Source of the DNA: Verrucomicrobiota bacterium
Lineage (GTDB): Bacteria; Verrucomicrobiota; Verrucomicrobiia; Limisphaerales; UBA1096
Assembly (NCBI GenBank): GCA_030749225.1
Contig: JASMKO010000072.1
Coordinates: 1-62,625 of the forward strand
Direction: 5' to 3'
DNA: 62,625 nucleotides
Below the pieces are notes generated by a model. That model worked only from the letters and a program-made list of their open reading frames with translations, searched no databases and was not told where the DNA came from. The position numbers and the translations under genes were made by a program. Below are positions 1-8,372 of the stretch, piece by piece. Within the stretch, counting starts at the first letter, position 1; each line of letters opens with the position of its first letter.

Positions 1-829
1 TTTTTCTGAGGTTTGCATCGTAGAAGGTAATACTATCGTGAGACTTCTCACCTCCATTAAAGCTCGAAATTGAGTAGTTAGAGCTTTTTTTAGTAGAGCT
101 CCAATAAGCGGTATAAGAATCTCCGGTTCTGCCAAGGCTGGAATCCCCGATTACAGACTGAACTTCACCTTTCCACATTCCTTGAGTGGCTTTAGTGTAT
201 CTGACATAATCCTTACGGGTTGCAGTTCCCTTATTTCCTGTCGTGCCAATAACCCTATTCACCTTCGCTTGTTGGATGTCACCGGTTCCATCAGTCCTTT
301 TAACGATGTTTTCCCTACTGTTCTTGCTTATCCGCTTGTAAACCATAAGCGTTTCGTAGGTATCACCTCGACTTGTCTCTGTATATTTCCATACCTCACC
401 TTCAGAACTGAACCCAACAAGTTCTCTTGGTCCCCAGTAAGGTTTTCCGCCGTCATATCCTGAAAGAAAGGAGTAAATACGCTTTGCTACGGGGTCCCAT
501 CCCACAAAGCCACTACCAATACTAAGTATTTTCTCATCTTCAGTTACCATCTCGTGTCCTATTAGTAGTTTTTTCCCATCATTACTTATATCTATCGTTG
601 AACGATTTATATAACGAATTCCAGCTGGTATTCCCACCCACAATTCTTTAGTAACGCCAGCTGCACTCCATGTCCCTATATCCCCGGATTCTACGACAGA
701 ATCTAAGTACTGCTTCCAGGAGGATGGTGTTTTCAGATTTGGAATTTCATCTTGCGCAATCGCATTTGGTTGCGAGAGGATGAATGCCCCAGCAAGAAGC
801 CCGATAGAGACGATTATGTTGTGTTTCAT
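1..829 (-). CDS. Exported protein of unknown function, 5' part only
   Basis: An open frame reads leftwards from an ATG at 829 and is still open at base 1, giving about 276 residues of a longer protein. The first ~25 residues form a signal peptide (MKH start, hydrophobic stretch IIVSIGLLAGAFIL, likely cut after NAIA-Q). The mature part is polar and rich in Ser, Gly, Tyr and Lys (SSWKQYLDSVVESGDIGTW near residue 36, WDPVAKRIYSF near 110, YWGPRELVGF near 125). The body looks like a small secreted beta-rich protein, but I do not recognise a family. Base composition is more AT-rich than the genes to the right of 10.6 kb. It lies outside the left repeat of the island. Coding status is secure because of the long open frame with signal peptide; function is unknown. 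Confidence 0.75.
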   Translation of the reverse strand, partial: MKHNIIVSIGLLAGAFILSQPNAIAQDEIPNLKTPSSWKQYLDSVVESGDIGTWSAAGVTKELWVGIPAGIRYINRSTIDISNDGKKLLIGHEMVTEDEKILSIGSGFVGWDPVAKRIYSFLSGYDGGKPYWGPRELVGFSSEGEVWKYTETSRGDTYETLMVYKRISKNSRENIVKRTDGTGDIQQAKVNRVIGTTGNKGTATRKDYVRYTKATQGMWKGEVQSVIGDSSLGRTGDSYTAYWSSTKKSSNYSISSFNGGEKSHDSITFYDANLRK

Positions 830-908
830 AAAAATAGAATTGGGTAAAAAAGAAAATTACCAATAATAATTAACTTACGTCAACAAACAAGAAGCTCTTT
901 TGCCCAAA
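830..908. other. AT-rich intergenic stretch, probable promoter of the left gene
   Basis: AT-rich sequence between the start codon of the left-edge gene (829) and the left direct repeat of the island. It probably holds the leftward promoter, but no clear -35/-10 pair can be named. Confidence 0.3.
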
Positions 909-1182
909 AATTCTCCAAGCCCAAATCCATTATTGATGAATTGAGCGCGTGGAGTTGGGAAGCCCCCCCGCCGGTTGGCATTCATCGACTTGAATTTATG
1001 GCAAATTAAGAGAAGATTGCTTCAGGTGATTTTGGTGCCTTTTTTTGTGCCTTTTATTTGGACAAATCAACCTCATTTCGTGTTTGATTTAGTCCAAAAA
1101 GCCTAATGAATCGGTAGACGTGCATGATTCAGGTTCATGTCCCAGCAATGGGGTGCAAGTTCAACTCTTGCCGCGGGCACCA
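909..1182. repeat. Left long direct repeat of the island (copy A)
   Basis: About 274 bp that match 10360-10632 in the same orientation. From 981 to about 1082 the two copies are identical; elsewhere there are roughly a dozen substitutions and a one-base difference in a C-run (seven Cs in A, six in B). Both copies end exactly at a CACCA sequence that completes a tRNA-Leu-like 3' part. Each contains two close GTGCC-plus-T-tract motifs (1034-1056 here) that could be arm-type recombinase sites. The arrangement of repeat, tRNA end and then a recombinase start is that of an integrative element attachment site. Confidence 0.85.
1111..1182 (+). tRNA. tRNA-Leu(CAG) 3' fragment, left copy (att-like)
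   Basis: The sequence shows a Leu-type D-loop (CGGTAGAC), a 5-bp anticodon stem CATGA/TCATG with loop TTCAGGT (anticodon CAG), a long variable arm CCCA-GCAA-TGGG, a perfect T-arm GCAAG-TTCAACT-CTTGC, the acceptor 3' strand CGCGGGC, and A-CCA. The 5' acceptor strand (GCCCGCG expected) and the 5' D-stem are missing: AAAAAGCCTAAT stands there instead. It is therefore a 3' fragment and not a working tRNA gene, as expected of an attachment site left by integration. Confidence 0.75.
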
Positions 1183-1238
1183 CTCAATCTAGCCTTACTT
1201 AACAGACGCTTCCGACAACTTGTTCACTCACAACAAGT

Positions 1239-1430
1239 ATGTCTCATCATCAAGATTTGGAGCGGTGTGCCGGTAAGTGTGCCGGTTTGGTTTTTCTCAA
1301 GCCTCCCTCCAACAAGAAAGAGATCAAGGCCAAAGACCGACGCGGCCAACCTGTTAGGGGGCTTTGGCTGCGTTACAGTGCCTACTACGCACGCATCACG
1401 GTTGAGGATCCAAACGACATCAAGCGCGAT
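1239..1430 (+). pseudogene. Truncated tyrosine recombinase (integrase) N-terminus
   Basis: The first ~60 codons from 1239 resemble the N-terminal region of phage-type tyrosine recombinases: a Lys/Arg-rich stretch, then RGLWLRYSAYYARITVEDP, comparable to the RGLWxRxGxxYARLxxED pattern of these enzymes. After about 1430 the likeness stops, and no core-binding or catalytic domain (R...HxxR...Y) follows, so the gene is a remnant. Its far end overlaps the 3' end of the sulfotransferase on the opposite strand. It starts about 57 bp inside the left repeat and points into the island, the usual position of an integrase. Family assignment from a short stretch is tentative. Confidence 0.5.
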
Positions 1431-1514
1431 TGGCGCTTTTTTCTGGATGCCTCCACTTACAACCTCTCACCTCTCCCCGCAAATACATTAACGCGATGGG
1501 GCTGGGCTTCATTC

Positions 1515-2627
1515 CTACGTCTCGCCGATGCCGGTCTTTTTCAGATCGGGCCATTCGGCAAAGGAGAAGGACCACGCATCGCGTAGGCGCGTCTCCAGTT
1601 CTGGTGGCGTCGTGTAAGTAGGTGTTGAGTAGCACTTCTGGAACGATAAGAAGCTGGTGAGCCCGTTCGGAGGCTCACCCAAGTCCAAGCGGTGGTACAC
1701 CCATCGGAGTTCGGACAGCGGGTCAGCGCGTAGCGCCTCGTAACGAATCTCGGTCAATTGCGAGGCTGGAACCTTATCTCGCTGAACCAAGTAGCTGCCC
1801 AGAAGCGCCTGGTAGGTCGTTAAGATCCGCTCATCCACGTCGCTGTCACTGATGTTCTGAAGGCTGAACTCCCCTCGAATGACGTCCCATAGATACCGAT
1901 TCGAGTGGAATACCGCGACGGGATCACGGTGAATGTATAAGAATCGCGCTTTGGGATATTGACGCAGAAGGAGCGCCAGGCGCGCTGTATCCCCGGGCGA
2001 TTTCATCACAACTTGGCGGCCGCCCGATGCCATGGACAGCTTTCGGATGAAGGCGTCATAGTGTGCGATCCACCCTGCGGCAACCTCCGGCCCGGGTCGC
2101 AGGACGCAGTGGTCCAACCAGTGCTCGAAGCGCGCTGGAAACAAGTGACCCCAGGTGTAGCTGTAGGGGCTGATCATGCTGCATAGGGCCACGTCCCCCT
2201 CGGCTCGAATGTCCAGTTCTAGGGGCAGTCGTTGCAGCGAGAACGGCAGCCTTAGGACTCGGGCGATGACATTCAGAACGGGTTTAAGCCAGGGTTCGGT
2301 GATACAGAAATTGTCGGCAAAGATGCTGCGGTAGACCGTACTGGTGGTGAGTGCCGGATCCTGGCTGAGCAGCGTCTGGAGATACGAGGTGCCGCTTCTC
2401 CAGTGCCCGAGAATAAAGATGGGATCACGTTCGAGTGTGTGGTTCTCAATCGCCCGATCAAATACCAATCGCTCGGCGATGCGAAAGGGCTCCAGCAGGC
2501 CGTAGCGCAGAACCATGCCTAGCAAGTGGTGCAGGCGTCGCGAGTCCACGCCACCGTTTCGGGCTAGCATGCTCATCAAGGCGCTCAGTGGTGCGAACGG
2601 AATGCGTGAACTGACTGGCTTAGCCAT
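1515..2627 (-). CDS. PAPS-dependent sulfotransferase
   Basis: A 370-residue protein of the Sulfotransferase_3 type, transferring sulfate from PAPS to a hydroxyl group. The 5'-phosphosulfate loop is GHWRSGTSYL at residues 74-83, following FILGH. The 3'-phosphate motif is in RDPVAVFHSN at 234-243, and an intervening SPGDTARL segment is typical of the family. No signal peptide is seen, so it should act in the cytoplasm. It is the last gene of the leftward island set, 616 bp downstream of the P450. Its partners (acyl-AMP ligase/reductase and P450) suggest a hydroxylated fatty acid or fatty alcohol as acceptor, which is an inference. The 3' end abuts the recombinase remnant but the frame is complete. 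Confidence 0.88.
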   Translation of the reverse strand: MAKPVSSRIPFAPLSALMSMLARNGGVDSRRLHHLLGMVLRYGLLEPFRIAERLVFDRAIENHTLERDPIFILGHWRSGTSYLQTLLSQDPALTTSTVYRSIFADNFCITEPWLKPVLNVIARVLRLPFSLQRLPLELDIRAEGDVALCSMISPYSYTWGHLFPARFEHWLDHCVLRPGPEVAAGWIAHYDAFIRKLSMASGGRQVVMKSPGDTARLALLLRQYPKARFLYIHRDPVAVFHSNRYLWDVIRGEFSLQNISDSDVDERILTTYQALLGSYLVQRDKVPASQLTEIRYEALRADPLSELRWVYHRLDLGEPPNGLTSFLSFQKCYSTPTYTTPPELETRLRDAWSFSFAEWPDLKKTGIGET

Positions 2628-3243
2628 TACTGGACAGAGCTAAACAAAAGGGAATCTGCATGTCTATATTTGCCTGACTGGAAAAATATCCCAGTGATGT
2701 GGTCTGCGAACACTGGACTATTGAAAATGTTAGTTTTTGGGTCTACTCCCCTCAGGACAAAGTTTAATGGCTGAGAGATTGTCGATCTTGCTGCGGCGAG
2801 TATTTCGCAGAAATCCATCTGTCAAGCTACTTATTACGTTGATTTCTGTTAGCTGAATTGTTGGCTTGTAAATCTAGGTTTGTTGAGATCTTCCAAGATG
2901 GGGCTGGGAGTCTTGGCTTTAGCGGGCCTCCTTCATTGGAGCGTTATCGCACAGCTTGGTGGATACCTTCTCTAACAAATCCGAACAAGTTATCATCCAT
3001 TGTTGTTCATTCTGATTTCTGTCCACGAAAATCCTAATTCCGGAACCTATGAACAAAGTTGCTGGAAAGTGCATAGTAATGAGACAATGTGAAAGCTTGG
3101 GATGGGGATTCGAATCTCTCTTCGCCCACCATATTTTCTCAGCAAATTGACCGTGCCTGTTAACAACGAAACGATTAGTCGACGGCCTTATTAGCATCGT
3201 TTTCCGAGGAAGATCGGTCTCCACGGTAGTCGAGCTTGCTAAT
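2628..3243. other. 616-bp non-coding gap with a tRNA-like scar
   Basis: No convincing gene lies between the sulfotransferase and the P450. A leftward open frame at 2919-3224 is an artefact: its WWAKRDSNPHPK stretch is the antisense translation of a tRNA T-arm and acceptor. Apart from that tRNA-like scar near 3101-3131 I see nothing definite. Confidence 0.5.
3101..3131 (+). tRNA. tRNA 3' fragment (T-arm, acceptor, CCA), degraded
   Basis: A canonical T-loop TTCGAAT is followed by a weakened T-stem, the acceptor strand TTCGCCC, A and CCA. The T-stem 5' side is GGGGA against CTCTC, with an A-C mismatch next to the loop and two G-T pairs. The matching 5' acceptor GGGCGAA is not present about 75 bases upstream, so only the 3' end remains. 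It looks like a second, older attachment scar inside the island. Confidence 0.45.
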
Positions 3244-4617
3244 TCAGGAAATTGGAGAGACCGGCCGAAAGTGCATCTTAATAGGGCCGTCAGGACGCAG
3301 GATCATCATTGGACAGATTTTCGAAGGCCGCTTTGTAGCCAATTCAAAATCGTAGTCACGGATGAATGAGACCAGAATCAAGAGAATCTGCATTAACGCC
3401 ATATTGGAGCCAATGCAGACTCGAGGGCCACCGCCGAACGGGATATGCGCAAAAGTGTGTCGCTCCTTGACCGATGCGCGCTCAAACCGACTTGGGTCAA
3501 AGGTCTCGGCGTCCGGCCAGAAGTCAGGATTACGGTGTGTTCCATAAATGTAAGGAATTACCGTGATGCCAGCTGGAATGTGGATTCCGTTGATCTCATC
3601 GTCCTCCATGGAGGTTCGATCGATCATCCAAAAGGGTGGGTAGAGGCGCAGGGCTTCGTTAATCACCTGAAGCGTGAACTCAAGCCTGTGTAGGGCTGCA
3701 AAGTCCAAAGGATCTTTGCCAGCCGTGCGCTCAATCTCTGATCGGATTTTGACGATACACTCAGGGTGCTTGGCCAGCAGATAAAAGGTCCAAGACAGTG
3801 CGTTCGATGACGTCTCATTGCCGGCAATGAGGAGTTGGAGTGACTCGATCAAGACCTGGCTATCCTCCATAGGCTTGCCTGTATCCTCATAGGGCGTTTC
3901 AAGCATATGCTTTAGCAGGTCGCCATTGCCCCTATCCTCGCGGCGCCGATTATCGATGTATGCAGAGATCAGCCTGTCCCCCTTGATACGGATCTTTTGA
4001 TAACGTGCCGATTGTCCGGTGATACGGAACCAGGGGATCAGGTAGGGCTGAACGATCTGACGTACGATGAAGCTCTGAATATCCGAGACGGCTTTCGCTA
4101 TGACCTGGAGTTCCGGTTCGCTGATCTGTTGACCAAAGAGCGATTTTCCGACGAGTTTCAAGGTGACCTCGACCATCTCCTGGTAAATGTCTACCGGTCC
4201 CTCTTTGGCGCGCTGGGCAAAACCCGTCATCGCTTCGTTCATCACCTCGCGTTGGAGGGGCAGCAATTTTACAAGCCGACTACGTAAAAACCCATCGGCC
4301 AAATGGCGTCGCTGTCTAAGCCACGCCTCACGATGGCTGTTTAGGAGTCCCTGCCCCTGGAACTCTCCCATACGCTTTACTTGAATGTCGGACTTATGGT
4401 AATTCGCCTGATTCTTAAGAAGCACATGCTGAATGAAGTCGGGGTCCGTAGATACGATAGCGCGTTTGGCTCCACCAAAATGGAACGTAAAGGTCTTGCC
4501 GAGTTGTGTTCTATACTTCTCGAAGACGTGAACCGGGTTTCGAATCATGGCGCGCGAGTCTAGAAGAGCTCTCACCCGATGGATATGCGGTAGGTTGGTG
4601 ATCTTTCCGTCAAACAT
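3244..4617 (-). CDS. Cytochrome P450, CYP4/CYP102-like fatty-acid hydroxylase type
   Basis: A complete 457-residue P450 with all hallmarks: I-helix oxygen-activating motif AGNETS at 265-270, K-helix EALR at 321-324 (within EALRLYPPFW), a PDAETFDPSRF segment, and the heme loop FGGGPRVCIG with ligand Cys401. The pattern is closest to the CYP4/CYP102 clan, many members of which hydroxylate fatty acids. No reductase domain is fused and no ferredoxin gene is adjacent, so electrons must come from elsewhere. There is no membrane anchor. The gene starts 41 bp after the acyl-AMP ligase/reductase and is surely cotranscribed with it. A fatty acyl or fatty alcohol substrate is inferred from this context; the P450 family call is firm. 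Confidence 0.92.
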   Translation of the reverse strand: MFDGKITNLPHIHRVRALLDSRAMIRNPVHVFEKYRTQLGKTFTFHFGGAKRAIVSTDPDFIQHVLLKNQANYHKSDIQVKRMGEFQGQGLLNSHREAWLRQRRHLADGFLRSRLVKLLPLQREVMNEAMTGFAQRAKEGPVDIYQEMVEVTLKLVGKSLFGQQISEPELQVIAKAVSDIQSFIVRQIVQPYLIPWFRITGQSARYQKIRIKGDRLISAYIDNRRREDRGNGDLLKHMLETPYEDTGKPMEDSQVLIESLQLLIAGNETSSNALSWTFYLLAKHPECIVKIRSEIERTAGKDPLDFAALHRLEFTLQVINEALRLYPPFWMIDRTSMEDDEINGIHIPAGITVIPYIYGTHRNPDFWPDAETFDPSRFERASVKERHTFAHIPFGGGPRVCIGSNMALMQILLILVSFIRDYDFELATKRPSKICPMMILRPDGPIKMHFRPVSPIS

Positions 4618-4658
4618 GGGGGAATTTCTTTTGATCCGAATGTAGGCCCATAAGCGAG

Positions 4659-7600
4659 TCAGTCTTCGACGATCCCGTGAGCTCTCATGAAGCGCAGGAT
4701 GCCTACGACGACATCTTCCAGAAGCGGGTCTTCTTTGCCCTGCGTCACCTGGCCGCGAAATCGCTGAAAGTTTCTGTTGTCGTAGCGTTTGAACTCCATG
4801 GCAGTAATATTGCCAACTGAACGCACCAAGAAGTTCAATAAGGGAAAGAGCGGGTCGTCTTTCTGGCAGCGTTCAATGACCTCTGGGACAAAGTCCTTCA
4901 GCGCAAAATTTTTGAAGCTCTGCCGAGTTAACCGAGCCAGGATCGTCGTAATATCAAGCATTGTGGCATAGGTATCACGGGTTACATGATAGGTCATGGA
5001 CAAGCTTTCAGGAAGTAACGAAATAGCGACAATATTGTCGGCGGCCAGATCCGCAGGGGAGAAGCTGACCTGGTTTTTGGCTGTGGTCCCGATTCGGTGC
5101 TTGAGCATGAATGCGAGCAAGCGAATCGAAATATCAAAATGATCCCCCTCCCCGGCGAAGGAAGGAGTCAGGAGAGCGGGTCGAAAGATCCGTGCCTGGA
5201 GACCATCTCGCATGGCCCTCAACACCACCTGCTCGGACACCCACTTGCTCTGGCTGTAGCCAAAATCAAGGCGCTCCATGTCGGGATTCGTATCCGTCTC
5301 GAACAAGGTTCTCTTAGCAGACCAGCCAAACACGAAGGTCGTTGAAATATGATTCAGGACCTTCACCCGGTCACTAAGCGCAAGGCGTATGACCTCGTGG
5401 GTTCCACCGACGTTAGCCTCACGCATAGCCGCATAGTCGAACAGGTAATTAACCAGGGCTCCATTGTGGTAAATGGTATGCACCTGGCGCGAAAGCAGTC
5501 GCCAATCAGCCCTGCTCAGGCCTAGGTTTGCCTCGGCAAGATCGCCGCAAACCGGTCGTACCCGCCGCTCCCAGTCGAGGGTATTCGCTCCAGGAGCCCC
5601 CCCCACTGTCCTAAGAGCCGCGCGCAGGCGCCGCATTCCGGCTTCGGTGTCCTTTGCGCGGACCAGCACAAAGATCTCGCCCTCGCATTGCTCCATGAGA
5701 CTCTTGAGGAGAAACGGCCCGAAGAATCCTGTGCCCCCCGTGAGGAGTATTGCGCCTCGGGATGCTTCCTGCGGTGAAGCCTGCGCCAAAAGCTCGGAGG
5801 GTTCAAATCGAAGGCGCGTGTCAGCGCGCATCATGCGGGCCTCCTGGTCCTGGTGTTCGCGCTGCAACTTCAGGACCGTGCGTTTAAAGCGCAACTTCGC
5901 CCGGGGCGCTGCCGCCGCGACATCCTCGAGGGAATCAAACAGCTCGGATACAGAGATCTTGATGAGGAGCCGTAAATCAACCGAGTCGGACAGGTCGCCA
6001 TTGCCCCCGGCTTCCAGCTCCGCCTTCAGATCGTGGGTAAATTCAGCGATACGCAAGGAGTCGAGTCCCATGTCTCCCAGCGTTCCGGTCTCTTCACCCC
6101 TGAGCCCGTATCTATGAAACAGCGCGCCAAACCGCCCCGCAGGAGCGGCCCCTGCATTGGACCCGGTCGTTTCAACCGCGCTCCCCAGTTTACCCTGGCT
6201 CGCTTCGCCGATAAACTCCAGCTTGCCCCCGAGCCAACGCTCGCGCGCCTGGTGCCGGGAGATCTTACCCGAGCTGGTTTTCGGTATGGTTTTCGCCCGG
6301 ATGTAAACAAACAGATCCGCCCCAATTCCAAGGGCCTGCTGGAGCTTGCTGTTGAGACGATCGGCATCGGGCAGGCGCCTGTCGCTTCGGAGTTCGGCGA
6401 CCACCACGACCTGCTCGCCGCCTTTATGATCTAGGGCGAAGGCCGCGACGCAGCTCTTGCGGATTGTGGGATCCTGCTCGACGATCATTTCGATGTCCTG
6501 CGGATAGTAGTTGAGCCCCCGAACAATGATGAGATCCTTCGTCCGCCCGCAAATGTAGAGCTCACCGTCGCGCAGAAAGCCTAGATCTCCGCTGCGAAGC
6601 CAGGTCGGCGAATCCTTGCCATCTCCCTGGAGCTTCGCCTCGAAGGTCGCCTGGCTGAGCTCAGGACGGCCCCAATACCCCCTGCACTTGCTCGGCCCGT
6701 TGATCCAGATCTCCCCGACAGCCCCCTCTGGGAGTTCTTTGAAGCCATCCGTTATATCGACGATCTTAACCTCAGTGTTCCCCATCGGCTTTCCACAGCT
6801 GACCAGGCTCCTGGTCTCCCTATCACCGCCCGTAGAGGACACGGCGAGCGCCTCATTCTCAGTCAAGCGCTCGGCATCGAAGGCCTGGACTGTGCGCCCG
6901 TAGTTCGAGACTGCGAGCGTATACTCGGCCAGCCCGTAAGCCGAGAAAAAGCTGTCCGGATCAAGGCCATAGGGCTCGAACCTGGCTATGAAGTCGCGGT
7001 AGACTTGGGCGCGAACCGGTTCCGCCGCGGTCATCAGGAAGCACAGCGAGCTCAAGTCGAGATTCTCGAAGCTCTCAGGCGGCAGCTTCTCTGTGCGAAG
7101 AAGGCAATACTCGTAGGCGAAATTTGGCGCGGAGGTGGCCGTACCTCCAACCCTGCTGATGGTCTCAAGCCAGAGAGTCGGACGCTGAATGAAGTCAAGT
7201 GGCGAGAAGCCATAGGTGGTGCCGCCTTTGAGCGCGAAGAAAAGGTAATAACCGATCAAGCCCATGTCGTGATATTGCGGTAACCAGGACACCCCTACAG
7301 GCTGGTGGTCGACAACGGAATCACAGTTCTGCAGGAGGTTCTCATGGGTTACCATGACGCCCTTGGGGTTGCTGGTAGAGCCTGAGGTGTATTGGAGGAA
7401 GAGAATATCCGAATGCGCCTCGGGGACCGTGGTCGCGACGTTCTTCTCAGCCTCATTGCTGACGATCCACTCCATCTTGGCGAGCGGATTCCTCCGCGAA
7501 GAGAAGGCCGCACCTTGGTTGCGGGCCTGGCTCAATTTCATGGACCAGAAAAAGGACCGTTCCGTAAGCACAGCGGATGCGCTGCAATCCTTGGCGATGA

Positions 7601-7916
7601 AGTTCAGCTTCGCGAGCGCTCCCTGGAATCCTCGCCCCGTCGGAGGGTACACCGGGACCGGGATGAGGCCCAAGCGTACGCAGGCGAAGAAAACGCAGAT
7701 CATCTCCAGGCCAGGTGGATATAGAAGAATCACACGTGCACCGTGTTTCATATTACCGACGCGTTCAAGATGTGCTGCGATCTCTTTTGTGCGCTGCAGG
7801 AACTCAGCGTAGGTATATGACTCGACGGTGTTCCCTTGACGGTCCAGGAACGCGTAAAGCAGCCGTTCTGGATGCTGTTCTACACACCGATAAAATGGGT
7901 CTAAAATAGTGCGCAT
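4659..7916 (-). CDS. Fused fatty-acyl-AMP ligase / acyl carrier protein / thioester reductase
   Basis: A 1085-residue three-domain enzyme. Residues 1-~575 are an adenylating domain of the FAAL type: YTSGSTSNPKG at 176-186, the FAAL-typical SWLPQYHDMGLIG at 210-222, SGDLGF near 442, GRTKDLIIVRG near 457 and the A10 lysine in SSGKIS near 551. Residues ~595-670 are a carrier domain with phosphopantetheine serine Ser620 in DMGLDS. Residues ~720-1085 are an NAD(P)H thioester reductase with TGGTGFFG at 726-733 and the catalytic YSQSK at 887-891. Known chemistry of these domains predicts activation of a free fatty acid, loading on the carrier and reductive release as aldehyde or alcohol. No ketosynthase or condensation domain is present. 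It leads the P450 in an operon; the PPTase upstream would arm the carrier. Confidence 0.93.
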   Translation of the reverse strand: MRTILDPFYRCVEQHPERLLYAFLDRQGNTVESYTYAEFLQRTKEIAAHLERVGNMKHGARVILLYPPGLEMICVFFACVRLGLIPVPVYPPTGRGFQGALAKLNFIAKDCSASAVLTERSFFWSMKLSQARNQGAAFSSRRNPLAKMEWIVSNEAEKNVATTVPEAHSDILFLQYTSGSTSNPKGVMVTHENLLQNCDSVVDHQPVGVSWLPQYHDMGLIGYYLFFALKGGTTYGFSPLDFIQRPTLWLETISRVGGTATSAPNFAYEYCLLRTEKLPPESFENLDLSSLCFLMTAAEPVRAQVYRDFIARFEPYGLDPDSFFSAYGLAEYTLAVSNYGRTVQAFDAERLTENEALAVSSTGGDRETRSLVSCGKPMGNTEVKIVDITDGFKELPEGAVGEIWINGPSKCRGYWGRPELSQATFEAKLQGDGKDSPTWLRSGDLGFLRDGELYICGRTKDLIIVRGLNYYPQDIEMIVEQDPTIRKSCVAAFALDHKGGEQVVVVAELRSDRRLPDADRLNSKLQQALGIGADLFVYIRAKTIPKTSSGKISRHQARERWLGGKLEFIGEASQGKLGSAVETTGSNAGAAPAGRFGALFHRYGLRGEETGTLGDMGLDSLRIAEFTHDLKAELEAGGNGDLSDSVDLRLLIKISVSELFDSLEDVAAAAPRAKLRFKRTVLKLQREHQDQEARMMRADTRLRFEPSELLAQASPQEASRGAILLTGGTGFFGPFLLKSLMEQCEGEIFVLVRAKDTEAGMRRLRAALRTVGGAPGANTLDWERRVRPVCGDLAEANLGLSRADWRLLSRQVHTIYHNGALVNYLFDYAAMREANVGGTHEVIRLALSDRVKVLNHISTTFVFGWSAKRTLFETDTNPDMERLDFGYSQSKWVSEQVVLRAMRDGLQARIFRPALLTPSFAGEGDHFDISIRLLAFMLKHRIGTTAKNQVSFSPADLAADNIVAISLLPESLSMTYHVTRDTYATMLDITTILARLTRQSFKNFALKDFVPEVIERCQKDDPLFPLLNFLVRSVGNITAMEFKRYDNRNFQRFRGQVTQGKEDPLLEDVVVGILRFMRAHGIVED

Positions 7917-8372
7917 AGGAGACTGGATTCGGTTTCACCCTGATATTATTGTTACATCTAATTCGCCTCCATTTTTCAGCAGTTTAACTAGCCGGACATC
8001 CTGATTGCTACGATAGTTCCTCCTTGCCGTGGCAACGAAAATATGAGGACTACTTAGACGAACATTCGCCTAAAAGATTAATAAAACAGAGTTTTTACAG
8101 GGTCGGTCATAGTAGCTTTGTCCGGTAGATGATCAAGCAAAAAGTGCAAAAGCAATGGTTAAAACTATGAAAACAAACCAACAACCATTTCACAGCAAAT
8201 ATTTGCTTAGCAACGCGCCTAAATTTTGTTTCTGCCATTGTGTTTTATGGTAGTTTAAGGTTGCGACGCTAGGAAGGTCGGTTTTGGTTCGTAGATTCGA
8301 GCAAGCATAAATTATTTGATAAGTAGTCGTTCCGTCGAACTTACATTATCACTCTTTAAATAAAACTGCAGA
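7917..8372. other. 456-bp AT-rich intergenic region
   Basis: No gene is visible. It separates the PPTase from the ligase-reductase and probably holds the leftward promoter for the latter. I cannot assign a specific -35/-10 pair or operator. Confidence 0.35.

Noticed and set aside
2919-3224. Leftward open frame of 101 codons between sulfotransferase and P450
   Set aside because: Its WWAKRDSNPHPK segment is the antisense reading of a tRNA T-arm/acceptor, a well-known source of false proteins.
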